A DNA stretch of 64,000 nucleotides, taken from Zobellia uliginosa (GTDB lineage: Bacteria; Bacteroidota; Bacteroidia; Flavobacteriales; Flavobacteriaceae). This document shows positions 1 through 8,397 of the stretch, piece after piece. The notes beneath the pieces were generated by a model, which was not told the origin of the DNA, did not search any database, and saw only the letters and a program-made list of their open reading frames with translations. The stretch's first letter is position 1; the number at the start of each line of letters is the position of its first letter. The stretch lies in assembly GCF_018860745.1 (NCBI RefSeq), contig NZ_JAHKPY010000012.1, positions 124,001 through 188,000 on the forward strand, written 5' to 3'. A program made the translations under genes and the position numbers.

Positions 1-1234
1 CGGAACCAACGCGAATATCCTCTGGCCAGGGTTCTGCTTCCGGGTCATCGTCCGGAGCGACCAATACACGGTATTTTCCGCTGACATCTATAAAGGTTTC
101 CACCGCTACGATTTTCCCTGCAAACGTTCCGTAGGAAGCATTGGGCCAACCGCTAAAAACAATAGCGGGCCAACCATCAAACTGTATCCGTACTTTTTCG
201 CCTACGTGTACCAATGGCAGGTCTATTGGGGCCACAAAAGTTTCCACGGCCTTTTCAAACTCGGACGGCATAATACCTACCAAGCGATCACCTTCTTTAA
301 AGTTCTGACCTATGCCACCTTGCACCGCTTTATTGATAAAACCGCTCTGGGGCGCCTTTATATAGTACATACCGGTACGCACCTCATAATTGGCGTATTG
401 GTTCTCTAATTTGCTTACCTGTGCTTCCGAATCAAACTGATTGGATTGTGCGGTGTACATATCGCTCTGCGCCTTGGAAATCTTATCCGTGTATGCTACG
501 GCCACGCGGTTAATTTCCATGGTGGCATTGAGCACATCGTTTTTAGCGGCCAACAGTTTATTTTCCTGAGAAATAAGTTTGGCCTGTGTTTCCTGTAGCT
601 TCAATCTTTTTGCCTCCACATCGGTCATGGCCTTTAGGCCTTCTTGCTGCAATTGCGCTATACGATCGTATTGCCGCTGGGCAATCTCAAGATTGGTACG
701 TGCGGCCTCCAAGTCTATGCTATCGCTCTTTACCTTTAATTTGGATTGCATCAGTTTGTTTCTGGATTGCTCCAACTTTAGACTTCGCTCATTGCCCAAA
801 GCGGAAATCTGATTGTTAAGTGCGGCTACCTTGCCTTGGTACGACTCAACGGACATATTCTTTGCCGCTATCTGCTGCCCTGTCCGTTCCACCAAACGTG
901 GGTCAAAATACTCGTTCTTTACTTCGGAAATGTGTAAAATGGTATCGCCTTCTTTTACGAAATCCCCTTCTTGTACGTACCATTTTTCTATGCGTCCCGG
1001 AATGGGCGACTGTATGCTCTGTGGCCTGTGCTCCGGACTTAGCGTCGTTAGGCTACCCGTACCCCGCACACTCTGCGTCCACGGTAGGAACAAAAGAATA
1101 AAGCCAAAAAGCGCGGACCCCAACAAGAACCGGTTAAAGTGCTTGTAGTGCCTTTGGTGAAACACCTTTTCGGTAGATTTATAACCTGTAAGATGTACCG
1201 TTTTGTTGATCGGATTGTTAGATATATTCAGCAT
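1..1234 (-). CDS. HlyD-family periplasmic adaptor protein (partial, C-terminus off the left edge)
   Basis: The minus-strand frame is open from the ATG at 1234 to the window edge, about 411 codons, with no stop. After a short cytoplasmic N-terminus there is one membrane segment (about residues 38-50), then a lipoyl-like hairpin half (EGDFVKEGDTI), a long coiled-coil region rich in Leu, Gln and Lys, and the second lipoyl half (APQSGFI) leading into beta-barrel sequence. This is the order of HlyD/EmrA membrane fusion proteins, which link an inner-membrane exporter to a TolC-like outer-membrane channel. It starts 6 nt after the stop of the ABC transporter gene, so the two are surely one operon. 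The outer-membrane partner, if present, lies outside the window. The family call is secure; the exported substrate is unknown. Confidence 0.88.
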   Translation of the reverse strand, partial: MLNISNNPINKTVHLTGYKSTEKVFHQRHYKHFNRFLLGSALFGFILLFLPWTQSVRGTGSLTTLSPEHRPQSIQSPIPGRIEKWYVQEGDFVKEGDTILHISEVKNEYFDPRLVERTGQQIAAKNMSVESYQGKVAALNNQISALGNERSLKLEQSRNKLMQSKLKVKSDSIDLEAARTNLEIAQRQYDRIAQLQQEGLKAMTDVEAKRLKLQETQAKLISQENKLLAAKNDVLNATMEINRVAVAYTDKISKAQSDMYTAQSNQFDSEAQVSKLENQYANYEVRTGMYYIKAPQSGFINKAVQGGIGQNFKEGDRLVGIMPSEFEKAVETFVAPIDLPLVHVGEKVRIQFDGWPAIVFSGWPNASYGTFAGKIVAVETFIDVSGKYRVLVAPDDDPEAEPWPEDIRVGS

Positions 1235-1240
1235 GGTTTC

Positions 1241-2905
1241 TTAGGTTATGGAAACAAGTTGCCCCTGGTTCAACGTAATTATTTTTTGGCATGCCTTTAC
1301 CCATCTTAGGTCTTGGCTTACGACTACCAGCGCCCACGGGTTTGACTTATTGGTCAAAAACTTCATGATGCGTTCCGCTTCCACCTCATCAAACTGGTCC
1401 AAGGGATCGTCCAATAAGAGTAGTTTTGGCATGTGCACGATACTACGCGCCAAGACTATTTTTCGTGCAATGGTATAGGGTATATACTGCCCTTCCGGAT
1501 AAATCATAGAATTGAGGCCGTTGGGCTGTTCCTTTATGAACTGTAGCAACCCAATATTCTCCAGTACCCAATGCAGGTCTACATGCGGGACGCGTTTATC
1601 CCCTAAAGTAATGTTCTCCAAAATAGTACCTTCAAACGGACTTTCCTCTGGAATGCACTGCCCTAAAAACGACCTGTAGTGGTTGGGTTTAATTCCCTTC
1701 AGCGAAAAATCATTCGCATAAATATTACCCTCGGTGGGTTCAAAAATACCCGCGATCAATCGTAACAAAGTAGATTTACCGGAACCGTTCTCCCCTATGA
1801 CCAGTTGTCTGCTTCCCGGTTCTATTTTAAAAGAAATATCATGTAGAATGTTTTTCTTCGTAGCCGTACCAAAAGAAATTTTATCCAGCTCTACCGTTAA
1901 CTCGTCATCATCCTTCAGTGGTTGCTCACCTCCTTGGTTCTCCAGTTTAAGGTCTACGACCTGTCCTATTTTTTCAAGAGAGGTCAACAGGTCATAAAAG
2001 GTTTCAAAACCACGTATCAATTTTTCTACGGAGGTAATCACCAAAAGAATAATAATCTCTGCAGCTACAAACTGCCCAATGTTCATTTCTTGGTTCAGCA
2101 CCAACAAGCCCCCAATGGCAAGCAAACCGGCCGTTACCAAAACCTTAAACCCGATCATCTGAATAAATTGCATCAGCAATACCCTAAAGTGGCTTTCGCG
2201 AGATTTTAGGTATTCGGAAACTAGGTTATCGTTTTTATCTACGGCAAGACTGGTACGTCCGGATAGTTTAAAACTTACCTGCGAACGTGCCACTTCCTGA
2301 ATCCAGTGCGCTACTTTGTACTTTAATTTGGATTCCTCCAAACTGGTATCCATACCTTTCTGCACCGTAAAACGGAACACCAAGTAGACCAATAACAGCA
2401 GCAGAATACCATAAATGATAAAAAACGGATGGTAGAACGAAAGCAGTAATAAGCCAAAAAGAATCTGCAATAGGGCTGCCGGTACGTCTAGCAAAAGCTT
2501 GGAAAGTCCCTTTTGAACCGTAATGGTATCAAAAAAACGGTTGGCCAGCTCCGGCGGATAGTAGTTGCGCAGCTCGCTCATTTTAATTTTTGGAAACCGA
2601 TAGGTAAACTCAAAAGAGGCGCGCGTAAATATTTTCTGCTGCATGTTCTCTACAATACGGATCTGCATGATTTGCAAAATACCCCCAAAAGCAACACCAC
2701 CGGTCACTAAGACCACAAGAAGTATCCATGAAGAGCTAATTTCCGCACCTTGTATAAGGTTGATAATAGTCTGAATACCCAACGGAAGCGAAAGATTCAC
2801 CAAACCCGCAAAAATGGCGTAATAAAAAGTTTGCAGTACATCTCGTTTATCCAGTTTTAGCAAGCCCATAAGGCGCTGCCAAGAGGTCAGTATTTTTTTA
2901 GCCAT
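1241..2905 (-). CDS. ABC transporter, fused membrane and ATP-binding domains, with a degenerate nucleotide-binding site
   Basis: A 554-residue half-transporter of the type I secretion/exporter kind without an N-terminal peptidase domain. Six membrane spans occupy roughly residues 20-310 and the ATPase roughly 335-554. Walker A is intact (GENGSGKS, 371-378). The other motifs are not: the LSGGQ position reads YPEGQ (469-473), Walker B ends LLLLDDP with Asp where the catalytic Glu is expected (499-500), and the H-loop His is replaced by Gln in SQD (530-532). It overlaps the upstream tetR gene by 8 nt and is followed 6 nt later by the HlyD adaptor gene. The context indicates a TetR-controlled export operon. 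The motif losses suggest slow hydrolysis, a need for a partner, or use as a gate rather than a pump; this is inference. Confidence 0.88.
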   Translation of the reverse strand: MAKKILTSWQRLMGLLKLDKRDVLQTFYYAIFAGLVNLSLPLGIQTIINLIQGAEISSSWILLVVLVTGGVAFGGILQIMQIRIVENMQQKIFTRASFEFTYRFPKIKMSELRNYYPPELANRFFDTITVQKGLSKLLLDVPAALLQILFGLLLLSFYHPFFIIYGILLLLLVYLVFRFTVQKGMDTSLEESKLKYKVAHWIQEVARSQVSFKLSGRTSLAVDKNDNLVSEYLKSRESHFRVLLMQFIQMIGFKVLVTAGLLAIGGLLVLNQEMNIGQFVAAEIIILLVITSVEKLIRGFETFYDLLTSLEKIGQVVDLKLENQGGEQPLKDDDELTVELDKISFGTATKKNILHDISFKIEPGSRQLVIGENGSGKSTLLRLIAGIFEPTEGNIYANDFSLKGIKPNHYRSFLGQCIPEESPFEGTILENITLGDKRVPHVDLHWVLENIGLLQFIKEQPNGLNSMIYPEGQYIPYTIARKIVLARSIVHMPKLLLLDDPLDQFDEVEAERIMKFLTNKSNPWALVVVSQDLRWVKACQKIITLNQGQLVSIT

Positions 2906-3584
2906 TCGGGTTTTTATTTAAAGAATTAAATACCAGTTGTGTAAAGTAGTCGGTTGGGTCGCCATTTTCATGGCAATCGGTCAAGGACTCAAAATGGTCC
3001 TTTAAAAAATGTTGGTGCAAGGAGCCTTCCAGCACCGTGCTGGCCAAACTGTTGGGGTACGTATAGTTGCCGTCTACGTTTTTGATCATCTCGCTCAAAC
3101 GGGTTACCAGTCTTTTATAGATTACAAAATAACCCTCTTTGTTTTCTGTATCTACTTCTTTGGTAAGGTAGGATTTAGAATACTCGTTAATAACGATCTT
3201 GCTTAAAAGTACCTCATTAATATGAGAGAAATCAGAATCGTATTTTGTAGCACTGGTTACGAGCGCCAATGCTTTTTTTAGCTTTTCCTCCGGGTCTTGT
3301 ATGTTGTGGGTGGCGAATACCAATTTGTACTCTACCCAACCCCAGTACCAAGATGTTAAGTACAGTAGTAATTTGTGCTTGTTCTCAAAATAGCGGTATA
3401 CAGAACTTTCATTACTCTTTATCTTAGCCCCCAATTTTTTAAAATTGAAACTTTCAAAACCCATAGCATTGATCATGAGAATACTTTCTTCTACAATGCG
3501 CCTTCCCAAAGTAGTAGACTCGGGGTCTTTGATATATATTTTTTCGTTGATGCCGATTTTAACCGACTGTAATAATTTATCCAT
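2898..3584 (-). CDS. TetR/AcrR-family transcriptional regulator
   Basis: A 228-residue protein with a TetR helix-turn-helix at about residues 27-75 (ILMINAMGFESFNFKKLGAK followed by the SSVYRYFENKHKLL recognition region). The ligand-binding half has no recognisable specificity. It is the first gene of the tetR-ABC-HlyD operon and its end overlaps the ABC gene by 8 nt. A palindrome abutting its promoter -7 box at 3646-3666 is a good candidate for autoregulation. It is longer than the usual 190-210 residues because of an N-terminal extension of about 25 residues; there is no better start inside. Confidence 0.85.
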   Translation of the reverse strand: MDKLLQSVKIGINEKIYIKDPESTTLGRRIVEESILMINAMGFESFNFKKLGAKIKSNESSVYRYFENKHKLLLYLTSWYWGWVEYKLVFATHNIQDPEEKLKKALALVTSATKYDSDFSHINEVLLSKIVINEYSKSYLTKEVDTENKEGYFVIYKRLVTRLSEMIKNVDGNYTYPNSLASTVLEGSLHQHFLKDHFESLTDCHENGDPTDYFTQLVFNSLNKNPNG

Positions 3585-3597
3585 AGTGCTGAGCTTA

Positions 3598-3871
3598 TTA
3601 AGTTGAGATACTACTTCATTATGCTTTGTTGAGCAAACACACTTGCAAATATAATAGTAATACTATCATATATTAATAGTTTAACTTTTATTTTTAACTC
3701 AATTACTATTATTTATGGTTGTAGCACTGTTATTTAAGAGGATGATAAAAAAGAGGTTGTTTTTTTATGGATTCATCAACAGCGTCATACGTCTATAAAT
3801 TCGTACGTTTTGTCGAATAACTGACAGAAAGAAGCAATTGTAAAACGGACACTTGCCGTATCTCAACTTAA
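3598..3871. repeat. Perfect 14-bp inverted repeat bounding the tetR upstream gap
   Basis: TTAAGTTGAGATAC at 3598-3611 is repeated as its exact reverse complement at 3858-3871. The repeat brackets the non-coding stretch 3612-3857, which also contains the tetR promoter. The rest of the gap (3585-4043) is AT-rich with no credible gene. A related 13-bp palindrome, TCTCAAGTTGAGA, occurs at 17262-17274. Confidence 0.4.
3646..3666 (-). promoter_or_regulatory. Promoter -7 box and palindromic operator for the tetR-ABC-HlyD operon
   Basis: Read on the minus strand, TATATTTG (3653-3646) matches the Bacteroidota -7 consensus TAnnTTTG. Immediately upstream is the perfect odd palindrome ATAGTAATACTAT (3654-3666). 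An 11-bp block, ATAATAGTAAT at 3651-3661, recurs inverted at 3702-3712 (ATTACTATTAT). This fits a repressor site over the promoter. No clear -33 TTG is seen. Confidence 0.5.
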
Positions 3872-4043
3872 ATATTGATATTTAAAGTTCTGTACGAAAA
3901 ATGCTCTGGATTTTGAAAGTGAAATTGAGCTATAGTATAGAAGTCTACCCCTCATTTGATTACAGAGATAGATAATCAAAGAGAGAGTTTTAATAAAACT
4001 AGAATTCTCATATTCTGGATTGGGACCGAAAAATAAATATAAC

Positions 4044-4616
4044 ATGAGTAAAGTAAACAACGAGGTTAAAGACAATTATGAGCTTCTACAAAAGTTGACA
4101 TATGGTCCGAAAAATCTCGCTACTGATCTAATTATTTTACAACCTAAAAAAAACAACCTAGATTGGTTAAAACAGTCAGCTAAAATTGACCATTTAATAA
4201 TTGATGAAAATATCACTTTGATAGTTGAAAAAAAACTATCGTTATATAAATATGGAATTAAATTACATTGTCCAAATTTCACGGAAAAACCATATTTTCG
4301 ATTTGATTCTGATGGACCTGCACATAGAAACAAAACAGAATTACCACTATCGGAACAAAAAATTACAACACCTCATTTTAATACTTACGATGATAAAGGA
4401 CAAGAATTTGCTTATAAAAGTGATGCTTTAAAAAGCGAAGAAGATGCTAAAGCCATTGTAGAAAATTTGGATTTTGGAATTAGTCATTTTTTCCATGAAA
4501 CGAATATTGAAACAAATGGAAAAGCAGAATACCCAGAAATAAAAGTTGATGAGCCAGAGTTATTTGAAATTGAACCTGAGACTGACCCATTAAATGGAAT
4601 TGATTTTTTAGATTAG
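4044..4616 (+). CDS. Hypothetical protein, first gene of a two-gene unit with a DUF1828-like protein
   Basis: A 190-residue soluble, acidic protein. The ATG at 4044 (MSKVNNEVKDNYELL) is preferred over an upstream TTG at 4020. I do not recognise a catalytic motif. The N-terminal half is Lys-rich and hydrophobic enough to fold (DLIILQPKKNNLDWLKQS), and the last 30 residues are strongly acidic (EPELFEIEPETDP). The stop is 4 nt before the start of the next gene, so the two are translated together. It may belong to the small family that accompanies DUF1828 proteins (DUF6978-like), but I cannot confirm this. Base composition is clearly more AT-rich than the transporter operon to its left, consistent with horizontal acquisition. 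Confidence 0.7.
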   Translation: MSKVNNEVKDNYELLQKLTYGPKNLATDLIILQPKKNNLDWLKQSAKIDHLIIDENITLIVEKKLSLYKYGIKLHCPNFTEKPYFRFDSDGPAHRNKTELPLSEQKITTPHFNTYDDKGQEFAYKSDALKSEEDAKAIVENLDFGISHFFHETNIETNGKAEYPEIKVDEPELFEIEPETDPLNGIDFLD

Positions 4617-4620
4617 CGGA

Positions 4621-5439
4621 ATGGATAAATTGTTAGACATATTTAAAACAATTAAAGATGATTTCTGCTCTCTCACAACTTACAAGTTGAGAGGAGAGAG
4701 CTTAGAAATAATCACGCCATTTTCTACTTTGAATAATAAGTTTGTATCTGTTTTTATAAAAGAAATTAAAGGTAAATATGTGATTTCTGATGCTGGATGG
4801 ACTGACTTAAACTATTATGATGTTATCATTAGCAATGAATCTGATGATATATTTGAACGGATTTTTACTTTTTATCAACAGAGTTTTGGAATTTCTACAA
4901 TTTCTGACAAAGCAGGTACATTACATTATTTCAAATCTTGTTCAAATCCAAGAGATATTCCTGCAAATGTTTATGATTTAGCAAACTTTGTTGTTGGAGC
5001 TGTAAATTCTTTAGGTATTAGATATAAAGACGAGAAGGAAGAAAAAGAGAAAGAAACATTTCGAAAAGACGCTAATACTTTTTTGAAAGTCAATTATAAT
5101 GACAATGTAAAACTTCAAAAACCTCTAGACGATTTACAAAACATAAGATTTAATGCAATAATCACTAAAAACTCTGATATATATTTAGTGACTTATGTAA
5201 CTGGAAGTAGCGCATATTACTTCGCAAATGATCTAAGAAAAACTATTGTGAATTTTGAGATTTCAGAAAAATCAAAATACAGAAGTTTTATTCGAGAAAA
5301 AGTATCTATCATAAATGACCAAGCAGAAGGTTATCATCCTGAGAAGTTAAGAAGTATGATGGATTTACTGAATGAAAAGGTTACACAGGAACCAATAAAA
5401 TGGTCTGAAAAAGAAAAGATTTTAGAAATAATAAAATAA
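4621..5439 (+). CDS. DUF1828-like protein, possible toxin-antitoxin or phage-related component
   Basis: A 272-residue soluble protein. The N-terminal part (about 1-130) resembles DUF1828: an early segment with ITPF, then FVSVFIKEIKGKYVISDAGWTDL, where the 'I-S-D-A/G-G-x-T' stretch is the recognisable core. The C-terminal half, after a KEEKEKET linker, would correspond to the DUF1829-like part. Such proteins are found in phages and mobile islands with no established biochemical role. The gene is coupled to 4044-4616 (4-nt gap) and sits in an AT-rich accessory stretch beside a HARE-HTH gene. The domain call is from pattern memory and moderately sure. Confidence 0.65.
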   Translation: MDKLLDIFKTIKDDFCSLTTYKLRGESLEIITPFSTLNNKFVSVFIKEIKGKYVISDAGWTDLNYYDVIISNESDDIFERIFTFYQQSFGISTISDKAGTLHYFKSCSNPRDIPANVYDLANFVVGAVNSLGIRYKDEKEEKEKETFRKDANTFLKVNYNDNVKLQKPLDDLQNIRFNAIITKNSDIYLVTYVTGSSAYYFANDLRKTIVNFEISEKSKYRSFIREKVSIINDQAEGYHPEKLRSMMDLLNEKVTQEPIKWSEKEKILEIIK

Positions 5440-5594
5440 AGTATATAGGCCAAAAATGGTAATAACAACAAACAGAGTTAGGTCTCTTTACAATGAATTG
5501 ACATACACAATTTAAAAAACTTTTCTTATATCTTCTTAGCTCAGTAAATCTAATTTTGAAACTAGCTAAAAGTGTATTGCGCTACATATCAAAA

Positions 5595-6086
5595 ATGAAA
5601 ATTAAAAGCACGATTACCTATTTAAAACCTGTTTCGCTTTTAACTAGGCTTTTTGGAGGAATTGTATTTTTATTCGCCTTTGTAGTCATTATATTTTTCA
5701 ATTATTTGTTTGGTTTTTTCATGCTTTCTTTTAGCATTTATTTAGCAGCTTCAGAAGGGTCACAGATAAATTTTGACACGAACAAGTTCAGAAATATATG
5801 GTCTATTTTTGGTATTCATTTTGGTAAATGGGTAGCCAACCCTAAGTATGAATATATTTCTGTTTTTAAAGGAAAACAAAAGCAGCGTGTAAACTCTCTA
5901 GGTGCGTCTACCTCTTTTTCCGACGAGGTATATTTAGTCAACTTATTTCACGATAGAAACCAGCACAAAACGTTTTATAGAACCTTTGACAGAGAAGATG
6001 CTTTTATAGTGGCGCAACATTTTAAACTAGCCATGGACCTTAATATCCTTGACGCCACAGAACCAAAACAGAAGTGGTTGGATTGA
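5595..6086 (+). CDS. Small membrane protein, unknown function
   Basis: A 163-residue protein starting at the ATG at 5595 (MKIKSTITYLKPVSLL). Two closely spaced hydrophobic spans lie at about residues 15-55 (LFGGIVFLFAFVVIIFF and FGFFMLSFSIYLAAS), followed by a cytoplasmic-looking domain of about 105 residues with a beta-rich, PH-like pattern (YEYISVFKGKQKQRV, YLVNLF, HKTFYRTFDREDAF). I do not recognise the family. Its last residues, EPKQKWLD, reappear as PEQKWLD-stop in a non-coding gap at 13137-13160, which suggests that a paralog once stood there. Confidence 0.7.
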   Translation: MKIKSTITYLKPVSLLTRLFGGIVFLFAFVVIIFFNYLFGFFMLSFSIYLAASEGSQINFDTNKFRNIWSIFGIHFGKWVANPKYEYISVFKGKQKQRVNSLGASTSFSDEVYLVNLFHDRNQHKTFYRTFDREDAFIVAQHFKLAMDLNILDATEPKQKWLD

Positions 6087-6144
6087 AACTAAATTCTCTT
6101 TTGTACACTATGCTTACATTAATACTTTTAAAATAATAATTCTA

Positions 6145-7077
6145 ATGACGTACCACGGATTAGCCGAGAATATTTTAGAACAAAATGACAAACCATTAAC
6201 TGCCAATGAAATTTGGAAACTTGCTGTTAACCAAGGTCTAGACGATCAATTAAATAGTTCCGGAAAAACTCCATGGGCTACACTAGGGTCCAGATTATAT
6301 GTAATTGCGCGAGATAATCCCGACTCTCCATTTAAAACTGTTGGGAAGCGACCTAAAAGATTCTATTTAAAAAACAAAAAATATAATATAGATTTCAAAG
6401 AATACGAAGAAGGAAAAACCGAAGAAGAAACGGACATTTCCTTACCCAATCCCGTAATTAGTTATTTAGAAAAAGACTTGCACCACTTCTTAACTCACTT
6501 CGGATTCTACAATTTAAATTGTTATTGTAAAACAATAAATCACTCAAAATCTGAAAAGAAAAGCTTCGGAGAATGGGTCCACCCTGATATGGTTGGCTGC
6601 GTCTTTCCAATTGATGAGTGGCACAACGAAGTCTTAGAATTAAGTTCTGCTGTTGGCAATACCTCTGTCAAATTTATTTCTTTTGAGTTGAAAAAAGAGT
6701 TAAACCTTTCTACATTAAGAGAGAAATTCTTTCAGACCGTATCAAATTCGTCTTGGGCTAATGAAAGTTATATTGTGGCTGCTGAAATATCTCAAAACGA
6801 AGATTTCCTATCGGAACTAAGCCGTCTATCTAGTTCTTTTGGTGTTGGTGTAATCAAAATAGATGTTGAGGATCCCAATTCTAGTAAAATACTATACTCA
6901 GCTACTAACCGTGAAAACTTAGATTGGGAAACAATGAACAAACTAACCGTAATGAATAAAGATTTCATGCAGTTTGTAAAACGAGTTAGAATTGATTTGA
7001 AAAGTAACGAAATACGTAAAGAAAAATACGATAAGATTTTAGACGAAGAACAACTAGATAAACTAATAAAAAATTAA
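6145..7077 (+). CDS. HARE-HTH domain protein with a PD-(D/E)xK-like C-terminal region (HrgA/COG2958-like)
   Basis: A 310-residue protein. Residues 1-75 are a HARE-HTH domain (GLAENILEQNDKPLTANEIW, then TLGSRLYVIARDNPDSPF and KRPKRFYL), a winged-helix module found in restriction-modification proteins, RNA polymerase delta and ASXL. The C-terminal half contains HPDMVGCVFP followed about 40 residues later by FISFELKKEL. The D...ExK spacing is what a PD-(D/E)xK restriction-type nuclease core would show. HrgA-like proteins of this kind often sit beside restriction genes, but no methyltransferase is present here. The start at 6145 (MTYHGLAENIL) fits the domain; a longer upstream frame overlaps the previous gene and was rejected. 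DNA binding is likely; nuclease activity is inference. Confidence 0.75.
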   Translation: MTYHGLAENILEQNDKPLTANEIWKLAVNQGLDDQLNSSGKTPWATLGSRLYVIARDNPDSPFKTVGKRPKRFYLKNKKYNIDFKEYEEGKTEEETDISLPNPVISYLEKDLHHFLTHFGFYNLNCYCKTINHSKSEKKSFGEWVHPDMVGCVFPIDEWHNEVLELSSAVGNTSVKFISFELKKELNLSTLREKFFQTVSNSSWANESYIVAAEISQNEDFLSELSRLSSSFGVGVIKIDVEDPNSSKILYSATNRENLDWETMNKLTVMNKDFMQFVKRVRIDLKSNEIRKEKYDKILDEEQLDKLIKN

Positions 7078-7156
7078 TTACCGATATATAGTTTATACTA
7101 ACTCAAAATTTTAGTACATATTTTTGAATTTCAGGATAGAAAAAATAAGGAATTAC

Positions 7157-7774
7157 ATGATAAACAGGTTTTTAAATGCAAAACATTGGCAACTATTCAT
7201 TCTTATGTTTGGAGTTCCAATTTTGCTTCAAATAATTACTATGATATCAGTGTTTGCGAACATTGACTCCAACGGCACTCCTGGCCAAGCAGGAATGTTG
7301 AATATGATACTGATATTTCCAATTATAATGTTCCTGTATGCTGGGCTTTTTTTTGGTTGGTTTTGGTCTATTGGAATTGGATTGCAAAAATATATTCCAA
7401 CTGACATTCATATGAAAATCAAAAAGTTCAAAATATTATTCTTCATTCCTCTAGCATATATTCTTTTCCTATTAATGGTTATAGTAGCTGTTTTTTACGG
7501 AGTATCATCTGGAAATAATGACGTCAGCGGTATACTTGGAAAATTGCTGTTTGTTATTTTTCCATTGCATCTATTTTCAATGTTCTCTATATTCTATCTG
7601 CTATATTTTACAGCGAAAACAATCAAAACGATTGAATTGAAACGAACGGTTACTTTTAGTGATTTTATAGGAGAATTTTTTACGATTTGGTTCTTTCCAA
7701 TCGGGATTTGGTTCATACAACCGAGAATAAATGAAATAGTATCTAAAAAAAATACTAACAACAATATCACCTAA
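7157..7774 (+). CDS. Multi-pass membrane protein, unknown function
   Basis: A 205-residue protein with about five hydrophobic spans (LFILMFGVPILLQIITM, MLNMILIFPIIMFLYAG, ILFFIPLAYILFLLMVI, LLFVIFPLHLFSMFSIF, FFTIWFFPIGIWFI). The ATG at 7157 (MINRFLNAKHWQLF) is chosen; this N-terminus is common in an uncharacterised flavobacterial membrane family. The conserved-looking end WFFPIGIWFIQPRIN suggests a specific fold, but I cannot give a function. It is a single gene in an array of unrelated small genes. Confidence 0.75.
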   Translation: MINRFLNAKHWQLFILMFGVPILLQIITMISVFANIDSNGTPGQAGMLNMILIFPIIMFLYAGLFFGWFWSIGIGLQKYIPTDIHMKIKKFKILFFIPLAYILFLLMVIVAVFYGVSSGNNDVSGILGKLLFVIFPLHLFSMFSIFYLLYFTAKTIKTIELKRTVTFSDFIGEFFTIWFFPIGIWFIQPRINEIVSKKNTNNNIT

Positions 7775-7862
7775 AACAATTGCTGTTTTTTTTACTTAAA
7801 CGGAGGAAGGTATCACTCAACTCTCTTTGCACAAACCCGTTGAATTTTATTATAAACTGTAC

Positions 7863-8342
7863 ATGAACCTACTAGATTTCCTTTTCGGCAAAAAGAAAAC
7901 CATAAACGACCCTGTTTTAGGTATTATAAAAAGTGAACGAATTAAAGGTGAGAACCATACCAAATCATATACATGGTATGCCGGCTATTTGATACCCAAT
8001 GCTCTTGAAAAATCTTCGGTAGTCATGCAAGGAAACAACAGAGAACCCAACCCTGCGCAACTCACTGAGATAAAATACATCTTGCACAACTTAGACTCGC
8101 TCTATCTAAAAGTTGATGAGAAATTGGCCCATGAAGCCAAAAACCAAACTCCATCAGAACGGGAAGCATTTAAAAATTGGAGAAACTTTTTATTTCTTGG
8201 GGCTATTCATCCCGCCAACTTAGATACAAGTCTAAATTTTGAATTAGGCTTTGACCCCATTGATGTTAAATCTAACGGGTACATGAGTTTTACGTATTCT
8301 AATAGAGAAATAATTGAAATGGATGGGGAGGCTCCTAAATAA
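7863..8342 (+). CDS. Hypothetical cytoplasmic protein
   Basis: A 159-residue protein starting at the ATG at 7863 (MNLLDFLFGKKKTIND). It has no signal peptide after the short hydrophobic start and no membrane span. A PVLGIIKSERI segment and a Trp/Tyr-rich block (SYTWYAGYLIP) give it a small-domain look. The family is not recognised. The upstream gap carries the AACTCTCTTT core seen in the recurring intergenic element. The next gene starts 55 nt after its stop, so co-transcription is possible. Confidence 0.65.
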   Translation: MNLLDFLFGKKKTINDPVLGIIKSERIKGENHTKSYTWYAGYLIPNALEKSSVVMQGNNREPNPAQLTEIKYILHNLDSLYLKVDEKLAHEAKNQTPSEREAFKNWRNFLFLGAIHPANLDTSLNFELGFDPIDVKSNGYMSFTYSNREIIEMDGEAPK

Positions 8343-8397
8343 ACATGTTATAAATGAAGCACTTGATAACGGCGTAGTTTTTGAGAGTCTCATTATC

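Noticed and set aside
206-1148. Several plus-strand frames of 67-111 codons at the left edge
   Set aside because: They lie opposite the HlyD gene, have no coherent composition and read as its antisense shadows.
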